From: Sipunculus nudus
Lineage: Eukaryota; Annelida; Sipuncula; Golfingiida; Sipunculidae
DNA length: 64,000 nt
Assembly (NCBI GenBank): GCA_026874595.1
Contig: CM049308.1
Location: 91,639,624-91,703,623, forward strand
Reading direction: 5' to 3'
Notes under the pieces: generated by a model
Seen by the model: only the letters and a program-made list of their open reading frames with translations
What the model was told of the DNA's origin: nothing
The model's database searches: none
Part shown: positions 12,116 through 26,500 of the stretch, piece after piece
Position numbering within the stretch: position 1 is the first letter of the stretch
Layout: each line of letters begins with the position of its first letter
Position numbers and translations under genes: made by a program

Positions 12116-14710
12116 ATAATTGCTTGAAGAAAAAAAAACCGGTGAAAACATATCCCCCTTGACAAGGATAACAAACAAGCAAACGCGGAGGAAACATAAT
12201 CTCGTTGACGAAGGTAACATTCAAGCAGACACGGAGGAAACATAACCTTCTTGACGAAGACAACAATCAACAGACACAAAGGGAACAAAACCTCTTTGAC
12301 GAAGGTAACAGTCAACAGACATGGAGGAAATATAATCTCCTTGATGAAGTTAATAATCGGGTAGACACGGAGGAAACACAAGCTCCTTGACGTAGGAAGC
12401 AATAAAGCAGACACGGAGGGAACATGCCCTCCTTGACAAAGATAACAATATACAAACAAAGGGGGAACGAAACCTCTTTGACGAAGGTAACAGTCAAGAG
12501 ACACGGAGGAAACATGACCCTCCTTGACGAAGATAACAATCAACAGACACAGAGGGAACAAAACCTCTTTGACGAAGATAACAGTCAACAGACATGGAGG
12601 AATCATAATCTCCTTGATGAAGGTAATAATCGGGTAGACACGGAGGATACACAAGCTCCTTGACTAAGATAACAATATTATACGAAACCTCTTTGACGAA
12701 GGTAACAGTCAAGAGACACGGAGGAAACATAACCTCCTTGACGGAGTAAGTAATCAGGAAGACAAGGAGGAATCATAGTCTCCTTGACGAAGGTTGCAAT
12801 CAGGCAGACACGGAGGAAACATAACCTCCTTGACGAAGTTAGCAATCAAGCAGACACGGAGGGACATGACCTCCTTAAAGGAGGTTACAATCAAGAAGGC
12901 ACGGAGGAAACATACCCTTCTTTGAAGAGGGTTACGACCAAGCAGACACGGAGGAAACATAATTTCCTTGAAAAGGTAACAATAAACAGACAAAATGGGA
13001 AAAAACCTCCTTGACGAAGGTAACAGTCATCAAACACGGAATAAACATGATCTTCTTGACGGGGGTAGCAAACAAGCAGACACGGAGGAAACCTGATCTC
13101 CTTGACGAAGGTAGCAATCAGGAAGACACGGAGGAAACATAACCTGCTTGACGAAGGTAACAACCAGGCAGACATGGAGGAATCATAACCTCCTTCACGA
13201 AGGTAGCAATCAAGCAGACACGGAGGTAACACAATCACTTTGAGGTAGGTTACAATGAGGAAGGCACGGAGGGAACATAACCTCCTTGACAAAGGTAACA
13301 ATCGGAGGTAACACAATCACTTTGACGGAGGTTAAAATGAGAAAGGCACGGACGAATCATAAACTCCTTGACGAAGGTAATAATCGGGCAGACACGGGGG
13401 AATTACAATCACCTTGACGAAGGTAACAATCAGAAAGGCACGAAGGGAACATAACCTCCTTGACGAATGTAACAATCAGGAACACACGGAGGGAACATAG
13501 TCTCCTTAACAAAGGTTACAACCAGGAAGACACACAGGGGAAAAAACTCCTTGACGAAGGTAACAGTTGACAGACAAGGAGGAATTATGACCTCCTTGAC
13601 AAAGGTAAAAATCAAGCAGACACGGACGGAACATAAACTCCTTGAAGAAGGGAACAATCGGGCAGACACTGGGGAAACACAATCTCCTGGACGAAGGTAA
13701 CAATCAGAAAGGCATGAAGGGAACATAAACTCCTTGACGAAGGTAACAATCGGGCAGACACGGGGGAAACAATCTCCTTAACAAAGGTTACAACCAGGAA
13801 GACACAAAAGGAAAAAAACTCCTTGACAAAGGTTACAATCAGGAAGACACGGAGGAAACGTAACCTGCTTGACGAAGGTAACAACCAGGCAGACATGGAG
13901 GAATCATAACCTCCTTCACGAAGGTAGCAATCAAGCAGACACGGAGGTCACACAATCACTTTGAGGGAGGTAACAATGAGGAAGGCACGGAGGGAACATA
14001 ACCTCCTTGACAGAGGTAACAATCGCGCAGACATGGAGGAATCATAACCTCCTTCACGAAGGTAGCAATCAAGCAGACACGGAGGTAACACAATCACTTT
14101 GACGGAGGTTAAAATGAGAAAGGCACGGACGAATCATAAACTCCTTGACGAAGGTAATAATCGGGCAGACACGGGGGAATTACAATCACCTTGACGAAGG
14201 TAACAATCAGAAAGGCACGAAGGGAACATAACCTCCTTGACGAATGTAACAATCAGGAACACACGGAGGGAACAAAGTCTCCTTAACAAAGGTTACAACC
14301 AGGAAGACACACAGGGGAAAAAACTCCTTGACGAAGGTAACAGTTGACAGACAAGGAGGAATTATGACCTCCTTGACAAAGGTAAAAATCAAGCAGACAC
14401 GGACGGAACATAAACTCCTTGAAGAAGGGAACAATCGGGCTGACACTGGGGAAACACAATCTCCTGGACGAAGGTAACAATCAGAAAGGCATGAAGGGAA
14501 CATAAACTCCTTGACGAAGGTAACAATCGGGCAGACACGGGGGAAACAATCTCCTTAACAAAGGTTACAACCAGGAAGACACAAAGGGAAAAAATCCTTG
14601 ACGAAGGTAACAGTCGACAGACACGGAGGAATCATGACCTCCTTGACGAAGGTAACAGCTAGTCAACAGACACAGAGGAAATATAATCTCCTTGACGAAG
14701 GTAAACACAG
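12116..14710. repeat. 46-bp minisatellite with internal duplication
   Basis: About 55 diverged units of 45-48 bp built on GACACGGAGGAAACATAACC followed by TCCTTGACGAAGGTAACAAT. Each unit centres on CCTTGACGAAGG, a perfect 4-bp stem with a GACG loop. The unit lacks stop codons on the minus strand, so several overlapping minus-strand frames stay open for up to 196 codons; these are by-products. Roughly 13305-13810 recurs almost unchanged at 14082-14587, a 777-bp offset, pointing to recent higher-order duplication. The units are back to back without unique spacers, so this is not a CRISPR array. Confidence 0.95.
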
Positions 14711-15469
14711 AAACCGGACAGAGTTTATGAAAGCGGTCATCTTATGACGAAATTTTTCCGGAATGCAATCATCCCTTTAATGCAAAAACAAAAATATACT
14801 GTTCATTTTGAACAAACTGTCTTAAATGCACTTCAAAAAACATGCAGGGCATGTATGAATCCCTATACTTAGGAACCGTATTATTTCTTATCCAAGCGCT
14901 GAACTTCATAAATACTTTTATGTTTTCATATAAGGATTATACAAGGATCTTTGAAAATGACCTGGACTCCCTGCTTGCGAATGTTGGGAAGAGTTGAATT
15001 TTACTTAATTACTTTTACTTACATATTTTATTTGGTAAATGTGTATATAGGTAAAAAATAAGTGCAACATATAAAAGGTTCATGGATTCAATTTCATGTT
15101 CTCGAATATACATTGGCTATATTGCATCACGGAGCACATGCATATGTATATGCATTTATGCAAATGTATTAACATATATGTTAACGATTCGCTATAACGT
15201 ACGAACTGTTTCATGGACAATACATCATACACATAAACAGAAATGAGTTCGTTTCCTTCATTTGAGTGAAGTGCATACTTTCGAATATTTCCTAGAATGC
15301 CCGCTCGTGAAATTGATTAATATTTGAATAACGGACTCGGGACAGATAAATCCGTTTCCGTGGATGATTCCAGGCATTAACGAATAATTCCTGGTGTTTA
15401 TGAGTCAAAATAAAGAATCACGGATGTTTTCGAAACCATTTGCCCCCCCCCCCAACAAGAGTGCGTGGA

Positions 15470-15514
<45 letters not shown>

Positions 15515-17158
15515 AGTATATAATTAGTAGAAGTAGTAGTAGTATTGCTAGAAACGCTGGTTTTCCCACCCCTGGTATTCAGTATAGTATTCGAGTGCCT
15601 CTGCCAGTAGCGGCAGCTGTTATTCTATGACTTCTGTTTATGCCAAGGCCAGCAGGAAATCGGTGACATCAGCATTTTGTAATTATGATGTCAGCTTTGG
15701 CTGACTTGTGTGAAGTCCTGTGTTCTATATTTTAGTCAAAGAGCAGATGTGGAGATAGCTACATCAGCAGGGTAATATAAGCACCGACTTGTTTCAAGCA
15801 CTCCGTAGAAAGTGTTTCACGGTGTATCGTGGATAATTTGAAAATACAAGATTTCGTGTAACCTACCGGCTGAAAATGTTGGATTTTATTTATATTCGCC
15901 TCGGTGCAGTTCCAGAAACAAAGGCAAAAAGGTAAGAACTTATTGTATACTCTCATACACCGCGTGGCTGCTTCTGCATGTATTCCAGGTTTAGGGTATG
16001 ACCATCTATACATGCATTTAAACTGCAATTTGTAATTATCACGTAGGACATGGCTTAACCTTTGGCATCATAGACCTAAACTCACATGAGACTCGCATTG
16101 CTACAAACTTCCATTTTCTTTTCTTTCATATTTGTTCTGATACTCTGAGGGTTTTCTTTAACCAAGAGTCAATAAAACTCGCAGGTTTAGTAAATATCAT
16201 ATAGTTTACTTTCAAGGGCAGTGCATTATTTTTTATACTCGGTCATATATTAATAATAATCGTAAAAAAACAAAGGATAATGATCCGTTCCGGAAAGCTG
16301 TTCTTCAGACTGATGCATGATGGGAAAGTGTTACGTCATGACTCATGGAATGTCAGGTAAGTGTCGATTCACAGGGCGTCAACATATACCTTTGAGTGGC
16401 ATACACATCCGTGTAGTTATGGACAACGGGTCATTGATTCAGCACTGTCAGGTAACATTGATGGACTGATATACTAAATGGCCAAAAGATACTCAATTAT
16501 AATAACCCTGCATCGTTTTCTCAACCAATGTGGCATAACAACTGGTCACCTAATATACGAAATAAAAGGGAAAATAGTCACATACGTAAGGCTAAGCTAC
16601 ACCTTTCTATACAATACGTATTGTTTCACCGTGGCAGGCATGCATGCATGGTTATCACGTGTAGCATGCCAACCATGGTCAAACGATATACTTCAGCGTA
16701 GCTCAAGCTTGTTTATACAAATCGCCGTAGAGTACTTTGGGGACGTATTTTCTTGTTGGGGTGTGCCTTAATTATAACAGAACAAATTAAACTATTTCCA
16801 GTGATCTATTATCCTTTCCTTGCAGCGACTAGCGTCAAGGGAGTGGTGGTGGTAGCGAGTTGCATCGCATCCTTACAATTGTTCATAAATCGTGAACGGG
16901 GTGGGGGTGGGGGCTTTAAAACAACCAAAGATCTCATACACACATTCACAATTATTTGGGGTCAAAGTTCCTCAAAACACAAGCAGACATTGCACGTGTC
17001 TCACACACATTCAACCAATCATTCATGCATTCGTTAAAGAAATAGTGGTGTTGTTATATCACAATTTAAACAGAAGCTCGGGCCGGGGATTGAAGGGAGG
17101 GGAGGGTGTGGAATGCATTCAACTTAAAATGTCAACAAAGTTAAATATCTCAGAAACA
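14711..17158. other. intergenic between minisatellite and Delta 3' flank
   Basis: No gene seen. It holds a TA microsatellite (15472-15511), a C-run near 15443, and an isolated CARE-like ATTGCATCA at 15121-15129. Confidence 0.5.
15472..15511. repeat. TA microsatellite
   Basis: Uninterrupted alternating T and A, about 20 units. A comparable TA tract lies at 17617-17654 in the Delta 3' flank. Confidence 0.95.
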
Positions 17159-17164
17159 TTTATT
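17159..17164 (-). terminator. possible distal poly(A) signal of Delta
   Basis: AATAAA on the minus strand, 3.3 kb past the Delta stop codon. Chosen because I saw no strong closer signal on that strand; a shorter 3' UTR using a variant signal is equally possible. Confidence 0.2.
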
Positions 17165-17614
17165 CTTTAGTCTCCAGCGACGACAGGACAAATCAAAATA
17201 TATTCTGGGAGCATTTCCGGTCGACGAATGAACATCCAAAGAAATAACAAGACGAAGGATTTGTAAAAATAGACATTGTGACCAATTATATTTTTGACAT
17301 GAAAAAAATTAACGCAACATATTTATAGACAATTTGTACATTGTTATAAATTACACAATACGAGTATATACATAATCACAGCTCAATGACGTAGACAGAC
17401 TACATATGGTGAAGATCAAATGTAAGCAGTCAGTAACAGACATGGACATGCGCAGTGCGCCTGTTCGTTTTCAGGGGGGTTGGGAGCATTGCGGCTTGAT
17501 TTATGACAACAAGATATTTTAAGAACTACTTTCTATAGCTCCAGTGCTGCCTTTTTTAACACTTAAAACATGTATCACTTACATATACGGTTATAGCTGA
17601 TAGCTTCTTTTGTG

Positions 17615-17657
<43 letters not shown>

Positions 17658-20447
17658 ATATATAATATATATTATAATGTAGTGTAAATTGTTACACTTT
17701 AAAGAAATTTCTATCCTCTGTGCTAGTGCATACGGCCTAAGTATGTGGTGTGGAGATTTGTGAACTGTATCGTTATCTGTATATACATCACGGTGCCGAA
17801 ATATGAAAAGTGGATGTATGCAACATGTCAGATATTGTCAGATATATTAACAATAACTTGATGTTTTCATGAAAATATGTAAATGCGCTTCGCGTGAGAG
17901 TGTCTCCACTCCCAAAGTGTATACATAGTTACATCTGCAAGCAAAGTATAACTAGATTTTAATGTGTATGTAAGAAATCTCTGTAGTAAATGTATAAAAT
18001 ACTGGCTGAATCCAGTTTGTATATTACTCTTGTATATGTGGGTGTATGCTACACTTATCAGCTATACAGAAACGTTTGTAAACAACAGTGGTCCTCTTTC
18101 AATACTGTTTGATACTATAAACATGTGACGTCACTGTGACGTGACGTCATATACCTTCAGTGGACGTAAACATACATGAACAAACAGACAAGCGTAAACC
18201 AGTAACAGTGAGTGGCCTTTTACAGAGTGAGATGTCGATAGATCCCAATTCAACAAGATGGCTTAAGTAGTCAAAAACTTAGGTCTAAAAAACTACATCG
18301 TTTGACCTATAGATACAATTATAACTTCACAATACCATGGTCATTAAATCAACCGACAGCTAAAGAAGAAAAACGTTATACCTAGCAAAACATTACCCAT
18401 GTGTACTGCTAAATCTGTTCTGTTTTCACTGGGATTACGTCATGTTAAATGCCTGATTTGTTTAACATGTGAACTTTGTTAACATGAAAAATTTGTGCAA
18501 AAACATTGCTGTGTGCTCCCAGATTACCACTGGTTTTCTAAACCTCTATCTATTCAAGTATGGACTAGATGTGTGTATTGCACGTATATTCCTTGTTTTT
18601 TGTAATTTTGATATTAAATGAATTATTCCGCTGTTTGATGATTAACCAATCAGTGTATCAACAAGCAGTTGTTTCACACCTTGTCCATGCAGTTGAAGCA
18701 TATACTAGTCACCTACAGATAATTAATAGCTCTGTACACTGCAGCATACCTCTGTGAACAATCACAGCACATTAATTTCTCAATATCAACATTACATTAT
18801 GAAAACCCATGTACACAGGAACCCATTGCATCTAAGCTCAATTTTAATTCAATGCAACCTGTATCAGACTACATAATGAACTTACTAAAGTACAAATAAC
18901 CTATATCACTTTGTGCAAAATATTGATTAATGAAACGTGAAATAAAAATTGAAACTGGCCACAATTAAACTGTATAAAATTTGAAGAATCCATAGAATTT
19001 TCATTATTTTCAGAGTGAAGAACGCCCCAAGATAATTTTTATGATAACTGTATGCTATTTTGATTTTTTATACAATTATTTCAAAATGATACAACTATTA
19101 TATAGCAAATATATTTAAGCCAAATATCACAAACTTTTATCCTATACTGAAGCTGACTTGTATCATGCTAAAGCCATCCATCTGGAACGTTGGTAGTTTT
19201 TTTGTTTGTTTTTGTTATTACAAAGTGACCACAAGACGATGGCAGTATAAACTGTGTCACAAATAAGTTCGTTGTGTTCAACACTATAACATACACAATG
19301 CATAAACAAGCCTTACAAACGAGTCATGCCTAGACACATACACCCGTTACGGCTGTTAGTTTCGTAGAAAGACAATGGTTGCATATGTAATATTCAAATG
19401 CCCAAAATCAACACTGACCTATAATTACATATTCAAAGTATTTTGTCATATGTTTGCTGTTCTGTATAGGTCACATTTGGTTGTACAGCATGTGGTCTTA
19501 TCCAGCAAAATTAAGTATTGCTGGTAGACCAAGTAAGGCTGAGGTGATTATATGTGTACCTCACTGACTCTGCAAATTCTACACTTCGAGATGACCACAA
19601 GCTTAACGCTACAAATTTTCAATACACCAAAACACAAGACTGCAACCTGTAAAGCCCATCGATTTGATCATATATGGACTAAAATAAATATTCATGAACC
19701 AACGTTATCATATATGACTCAATATATGATTAAAATAAACTAAAGGGCAACCATTGTTCATTTTTTCCACTGTGTTTGGAATTAAATAATGAATAATCAG
19801 ATTAATTAAGCTGTTTCAGGAAAGCATCTCTAATACAGGTAATCCTCTATGGAAGCCTATGTCTATAGCTCATACTTAGTACGTTAAATACCACAGTAAT
19901 CTGAATAAATTAAACATTAAATAGGCCTGCAGAAAGCCATCTTAACTGCTACCATTACCCCTCTTAAAACTCCTTCTGGGCACGGAGGTAAAAAATGACC
20001 AATTTGCAAACTACACTCACATTGCCAATTAATAAATAAGTCCATTTGTGCTTCAAGAGTTGTCCTCAAGTTCATGGTGTAGTTTGCAACTGGTAACAAC
20101 GAAATAAGCCATAACTTAAGTATGTCCAGAAGAGTGGACATGCTTATATTACAGTTCCTTACATTATTCTCATTATTGCTCAAGATTTTTTTTTCAGTTA
20201 ACGATCTGAACTGACTGCATATATTAAATCATATCATATGACATTAAGGCTTAGAGCCACACGCACACACATTTTGACCAGCTCAGTAATTAAATAATCT
20301 CTCATAAAAATCCTATTCATTGTACAAAACAATATCTACATTGCAATTTATATTAAAAAAGGCACTTTCTTTAAATAGTAATGTGCAGAATGCATATATA
20401 TGATACAGCCTTTGATAAATAAATAAATAATCTGTCATGATGTATTG
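17165..20447 (-). other. probable Delta 3' UTR and downstream flank
   Basis: AT-rich, no gene-like frame. TGTGAT (K-box-like, minus-strand sense) occurs near 17368, 18763 and 19127; such boxes mark microRNA sites in insect Notch-pathway UTRs. Two TGACGTCA palindromes lie at 18126-18133 and 18142-18149. How much of this span is transcribed cannot be told from the sequence. Confidence 0.3.
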
Positions 20448-20577
20448 TTATACCTCTGTCGCCAGCATCCCTTCTTGGTACAGGGGACCATTCCGACGTG
20501 GGTCATAAAATAGTAATGATTTGGAATTTGGTTCTTTATTTATAGGCTTGACAACTTGGAGGGAACTTGAGATATCA
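20448..20577 (-). CDS. Delta: Delta exon 10: C-terminal PDZ ligand
   Basis: 130 nt including the stop. Encodes a conserved-looking end with [16 protein letters not shown] and terminal ATEV. A GAG/GTATAA sequence at the end could resemble a donor, but the match to known Delta C-termini makes the TAA the true stop. Confidence 0.93.
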
Positions 20578-23500
20578 CTGAAAAGAAAGAAAACATTGAT
20601 TAGTTATATGAAAACAAGCGAATATGTTATATGAAGATGGAAAGTGATTGACTAATAAAAAATGGCTCCGAACAGGAATAACACTGCTCAACATTTAAAC
20701 TGGCTTGTATGAAACCCTTTCTCTGGTATTATGTCTGGACAAGACTCCAATTCTGTCACTCCATCAATGGTTGAAACATAAAAATGTATTCTTATCCTTA
20801 ATTGATGGACGATTGTGTATATATAAAAAATATAACTGCCAGGTAACAATCAATACCTGGTGAGTGTCAGAACTGGATGGTATGGACAGGAAACAAGAGG
20901 TAATGATCCATAACTGGGTTTATTGCTATCAAACAGCTTCACAATAATCGACCATATTTGCGATTTATCTGGATTTCTGCTTGGTAACCAGTGTAGGTAA
21001 TCTAAAAATAGATGCCTAACCTGGTCTTGAAATCTGCCCACATCTTTATGGTCATTTGAATTCTTATTGTTAAAAAACCTACATATACCAGAATATACCG
21101 ATGATTTATTAGGATTAGGTCATGCAGAGTAATCAATAAGCACATGCCCAATTTAATGCGCGTCATACACACTTCCAAGACAGGCAGACGACTTATTTCC
21201 CTTATTTCCGTCATTTAACCAATAAAATGTCAATACCAATAATATAATACCAATGACAATAACAATCTAATGTAAGCCACTAACACAAAATAATGATAAA
21301 TGTAACTCACCTAATATCAACCACTGGTTGAACTGACGAACTTTCTTCTTCTATTTGTTTTTCAACATTAGAAATTTTCATAGTTCTATTTTTATCTTTT
21401 GTTGCTGTATTTGTATGGGTATTAATGTCTTTAATGTTTGATGAAATATTTTTTTGTAATCGTTCCTTATCCAAATTCAAATGCTGCTTGGATTTGTGTG
21501 CGTGTGATTTAGAGTCTGCACTTGGGACGTGCTCATTTGTCACTTTTAAACACACCCCACCGGGCGGTATTTGGTTTATTACATCAGTGTCTATGCGCTT
21601 ATTAGAATTGTTCATGCTATTTATTTCATTTCTGTGATTGTCTTTTTGTGCGTTTGATTCCTCGTGTTGATTTCTTCGCCTTGTACACAAGAGAAATACA
21701 ATCACTGCGATAATAATAATAATAGGGATGCCAACTCCCAAACATATTATCATCAACTGCTGTTGAAAACTCACATTTTGCTGGTGAGTAAACGGTGCCG
21801 CTGACCCAGCAGTTGGCACGACTGCAGCAGTTGTCGGTTGTGACACAGTGTTTTCGTCAACTTTTGTATTAAAGTAAGGGGTCACCCCTTCTTGGTACTG
21901 GCACATGTGGCCAAAATATCCATGCGGACAGCGGCACTCAAAGTAATTGACATGATCCAAACATGTGCCACCATTCTGGCACGGTTGCGAACTACACTCG
22001 TCTATGTTGATCCGACAATCCTTACTGGTGAATCCTGGTGCACAATCACACAAGAAATCATTAACCAAATCATGGCATGTACCGCCATTAGCACAAGGTC
22101 TTCCCTCACAATCGTTCACGTTCTCCTCACATAATGGACCTATAAATCCTGGGACACACCTGCAGGTAAAATCATTCACTTTATCCAAACATGTGGCCCC
22201 GTTCCTGCAAGGATTGTCCTTACAGTCGTCCATGTCTTCTTCACATCTTGCGCCTCTGTACCCTGGCGGACAAACGCAGCGATATCCACCAGTCTCGTCC
22301 ACACATCTCCCGCCTGAAATATAAAATAGCTACATTAATTACCACAGAAAAGACAAATTTAATTAATGACAATTTGAAGCTCTCCTAAAGGCAGCAGAGG
22401 AAAAGCTACATTCACAACTTTGCATTGTGCCGGCAGATGCCAAGAAGTACCCAGGGCGTTTCACATTGCAGGCAGCCTGGTCTCATCTGTCAACGTTTAT
22501 GTAAACACACATTATGCTCTCGACATGAAAAAAGTGCGGCTCCTTAGTATATTGATCAGGCCATGGTTGTACAGTGTACCATTACAATAGCAGAACCAGA
22601 ATTAGGACAGGGGCTAGACAACAAATGTTAACCTCTCATGATGGCCATCGATTAGGGTATTTAACAGCTGTTGTGTGTCGCCTTTGACCCCAGCTTTTCT
22701 AACATTCAATAGTTGTTCTAATGAAACTCAAAAACATTGACCCAAGTGGAAACCGGAACATCTTTAAATGTATTGTACAACTACAATTAGCATGTTTGTC
22801 CGCCATACAAAAGGATAAAATAAGGGATGAACGGGGTTGGGTTCAAACCCTACCAAATCTTTAGTTTCCATGCATGCTTATTCAGCAAACACCAGTTATG
22901 AATCGGTTTTTGTAATTTAAATTCGATCAACAAATATTAAGTGTTTTGAAAATTTTATGTTTCTGTCATAAAGCATGTGAAAGGATGTAATCCTAAAAGC
23001 GATGCAATTTAAGTCACAAGGGCCGAAGCGACCCATCTTCTTTTAATTTTATCTTTGCTTTGGGTTATCTGAAGTAATGTGACCAAAGGATTCTGCACGC
23101 TGCGTTTACTCACCATGGAGACAGGGATCGGAGGCGCATTCGTCCACTGGTATTTCACAGTCTGTACCTGTGAACCCTGGCGTACACGTGCACTGGTAGG
23201 TGGTGCCGAAGGCTGTGCAGGTCCCTCCGTGCTTGCAAGGAGTCTCCTCGCAAGACGCAGCATTCGACTCGCAGTACCTCCCGTGATAGCCCTCTGGGCA
23301 TGCACACGTGTAGTCTTTACCAGAGTCCTAATAAACAAACATTTTCGAAAATTGAATTCTTTTACTAATGCCATATATAAACTAGATTAAGAATTAACGT
23401 ATTATAATGAATGGAATCCTTTATTTTTTAAAAATTATTCAGGTATCACAGCTTCTTGGTTTTGTAATGTAAAATTGTAAATATAGTATATAGTAATTGT

Positions 23501-26500
23501 AATGTAGTAATGATATATCATGTAATGTAATTTGATTAGCTTCCAAAGTCTTCTAGTTACATTTTTTTTTATATTTATTTCATGTATTCAAAACTAAATC
23601 CAGTGGAAAGTTACGTAATTTTTTTTATTACTCACGATGCAGGTGCCCCCGTTTCGGCAGGGCCTGTGTTTGCAGTCATCAATGCGAATTTCACAGTCAG
23701 TGCCGGTGTAGCCAAGTTGACACCGGCATGTGTAGCTGCCCTCACCCGTATTGGTACAGATGGCACCGTTCTTGCACGGTTGATGGTGAGTGCAATAGTT
23801 CAGATCTGAAAAATAAATGGGAATATTGCATGACGATCTGTCCGGGTTAATCATTGTCATAGAGATGCTGTTCTGGATATGTGTCAGTCACGTGATAAGC
23901 CTATAGCATGTTTTGTCAGTTAAATGCCGTTCTTTATGTAAATGTCATACCTTCTTTTTAGTGTTACAGCAATAATATAAATAAATATACATAAACACAT
24001 TCAAACACATACATGTATACATACAAAAATACGGAATTTATCAGATCAGGAAGTACATGCATAGTGTGTTACTGTGGGAATAATGTTTTCCAATGATTAA
24101 TGTTTACCTTGATTGCAGTAAATGCCTCCCCATCCAACGTCACAGTTGCATTCCCAACTGTTTTTGCACGTGCCGTGCTGACATCCCGGAAATCGTCTGC
24201 ACTGATTGCAGAACCTTCCTTCCCATCCGGGTTTGCACCTAAAATAGCAGTGACAGGTTTATTAACCACAGTCAGTGTTGAATTTCGCTAAATACTGATA
24301 TATGCAGAACTCATGTTACACTGCTCGACATGCTTTAAACAATGGAACCTACAGGTATATTTAGGTATCAGTCTAGAATATCTACTGATCTCTAATTATC
24401 TTTACATGAAAATAATCTCTATATCCATTCAAAGTCAGCAATTACAAAGTTCACATGAATTTTTTTTTTGTATTTTTTTGTTCATAGTTGTCCAATTTTC
24501 AAAACGACTGAGCTACTGGTTTCTAATCAATGATGAGACCAAGCGTGTTGAGTTGGACCGAATTCCGGACCAATGTGCGGTCCTTTCCTGTGTAGGGAGA
24601 TGATTTATGTGGGTGCATAAATTCAGGAGTCTTGAACACTTACGTGCATTCATAGGGTCTTTCGCAACCCCCATGGACTGGATGGCAACCACTGAGACAG
24701 ACCGCTGAAAAGATACCAAACAACAGTTAATGATCTGGTAATGTCAATCAAGCTGATGACCACTGGAAACTTAGTGTGTCACGTAGTTTATTAAACAAGT
24801 GTCGTATGGTGTTGTCAACAAACAGAATACAACGTGATAGGTGGTGACACCTTTGTGTATTCTGTGGGGGAATGCATGCTAAGACGTTTGGCATAGGATC
24901 AACACATTTATAGAGGGTCTGTAGATAAGTGAAGTAATGTGTATTAGAAGCGTGTCAAGGGTACGGCAGCTGTGGCTAAGAAGTGGTGACCAGTGCCCGC
25001 ACTCCGTGTGACAGCTGTGAGCTTGTCACTGGATGTTCTTCAAGGATTCTCACCAGCTGCCGCCAAATAACGCAACACAAAGACACTCGCGTGTGCCCCG
25101 TGTTTGCGTCCGGTATTATAGCACCCCTGCTGGGGTGGCGCCCCACCGTACCCTTGACGGTAACCTCATGTATATTGGATGGAGTGACTTCGTTTTGTAA
25201 AGGGCGTGTGACCGTCGCCATTTCTCTAGATTCCCAACCCTCGAGCACCTGTCCACTTTTCAAGCTACCTGGGCCCGAACACCGCATAGCATTGATCCGT
25301 CAACTAATCGCCGATATAAATATGTACCTATGCCATACTTGTTAATCGCCCGAAAGAGCATAACACAAGGGATTGAAGTTTACAGAAATAATCTTAAAAT
25401 CGTTCATATCGTTAATATTTTTAATCAAGCGTTGCGTATTGCCACCTTAAACGGCTCTTTTGGCCAAGGAACAGACACTAAATGAAAGGGGCACTGGCGC
25501 CGCAGAGAATGGAGGGGTCCTGTTGAATCGTGATGCGTGTTTATTTGGCTGCTATATGTTGGGATAGCGTGCGCAACCGTCGACTATCATACAATACTGC
25601 ATTGAATGTGCATGCGGAGGGATTCTATGACAGCAGATGTTACCGGCCGTGGACGGGCCTATAAACGACACGATTCGTCCGAATATGTTTCATGGCATGC
25701 CCACTATTAATAGTGAAGCAGGTTGTCTTTTGTTAAAGACATGGTCGGTCGAGCACGATGCCGGCGTTCATCTCCTCTCCTTTCAACCCGCGACGTCGAA
25801 GGGGTACTGGAGGGCACCCTGTGTCCCTATTCCGTTAAATGTAAAAATAAGACCTGCACTCAATTGAATAAGGTACAAGACACCGGTAGAACCCCCACGT
25901 ACACCCATTTCCCCTTGTAGCGTTATTCTCTTGTTACCTGAGGGTTACTTCTTTCCCACGTTTCCTTTTTCACCCCTTCTTGTTTTTCAATGAATTATAG
26001 GGCATGAAGAACACCTAACAGGAAATCCTTTTTTCCAAGGAGGACAATGCAGTGGCCTGTAAGTTTTCAGCATTCAACCGAACAACACTTCCTCATTAAG
26101 TTTAGGATGATGAAATGAAGGTAGACGACAAGGCACACAACAATTAAATAATTAATTGCTTGAGAAATAAAAGACAAGGTTTCAAGCGAAACTGAGACAA
26201 AGCAAGGTGTGATCCCTCTGTTCGTGCTCTTGCCAAGGTGCAGTGTATACAAGACCGATCACTAAGAGGCTCCCACAGTGACAGCAGCCAACTGAGCATT
26301 CCCTTCACTGGCGCCCTCTCTTAACAAGGTGGCGACATGGGTTTCTCATTACTGAAATACCCAGACCCATCAATGTCAATCAAGCACTGCTCGTTAACAT
26401 GTAACCTCAATTATGAAAACAAAGAGTCTCTTGTCACCCTATTTAGAGGGTCACCCAACCGTACAAGTGTCAGACCATAGGGCTATTATCTCGACAGTTT

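Noticed and set aside
12064-13896. Long overlapping minus-strand frames (up to 196 codons) with Phe-Val-Lys-Glu repeats
   Set aside because: They arise because the 46-bp minisatellite unit has no stop codon on that strand; the unit length is not a multiple of three, so every frame shows the same pattern. No start context or splice logic.
12116-14710. CRISPR-like appearance of regularly spaced repeats
   Set aside because: Units are contiguous, diverged and without unique spacers, and the window is clearly animal DNA.
21892-22388. Plus-strand frames of up to 119 codons opposite Delta exon 9
   Set aside because: Antisense shadow of the EGF repeats; repetitive and without independent signals.
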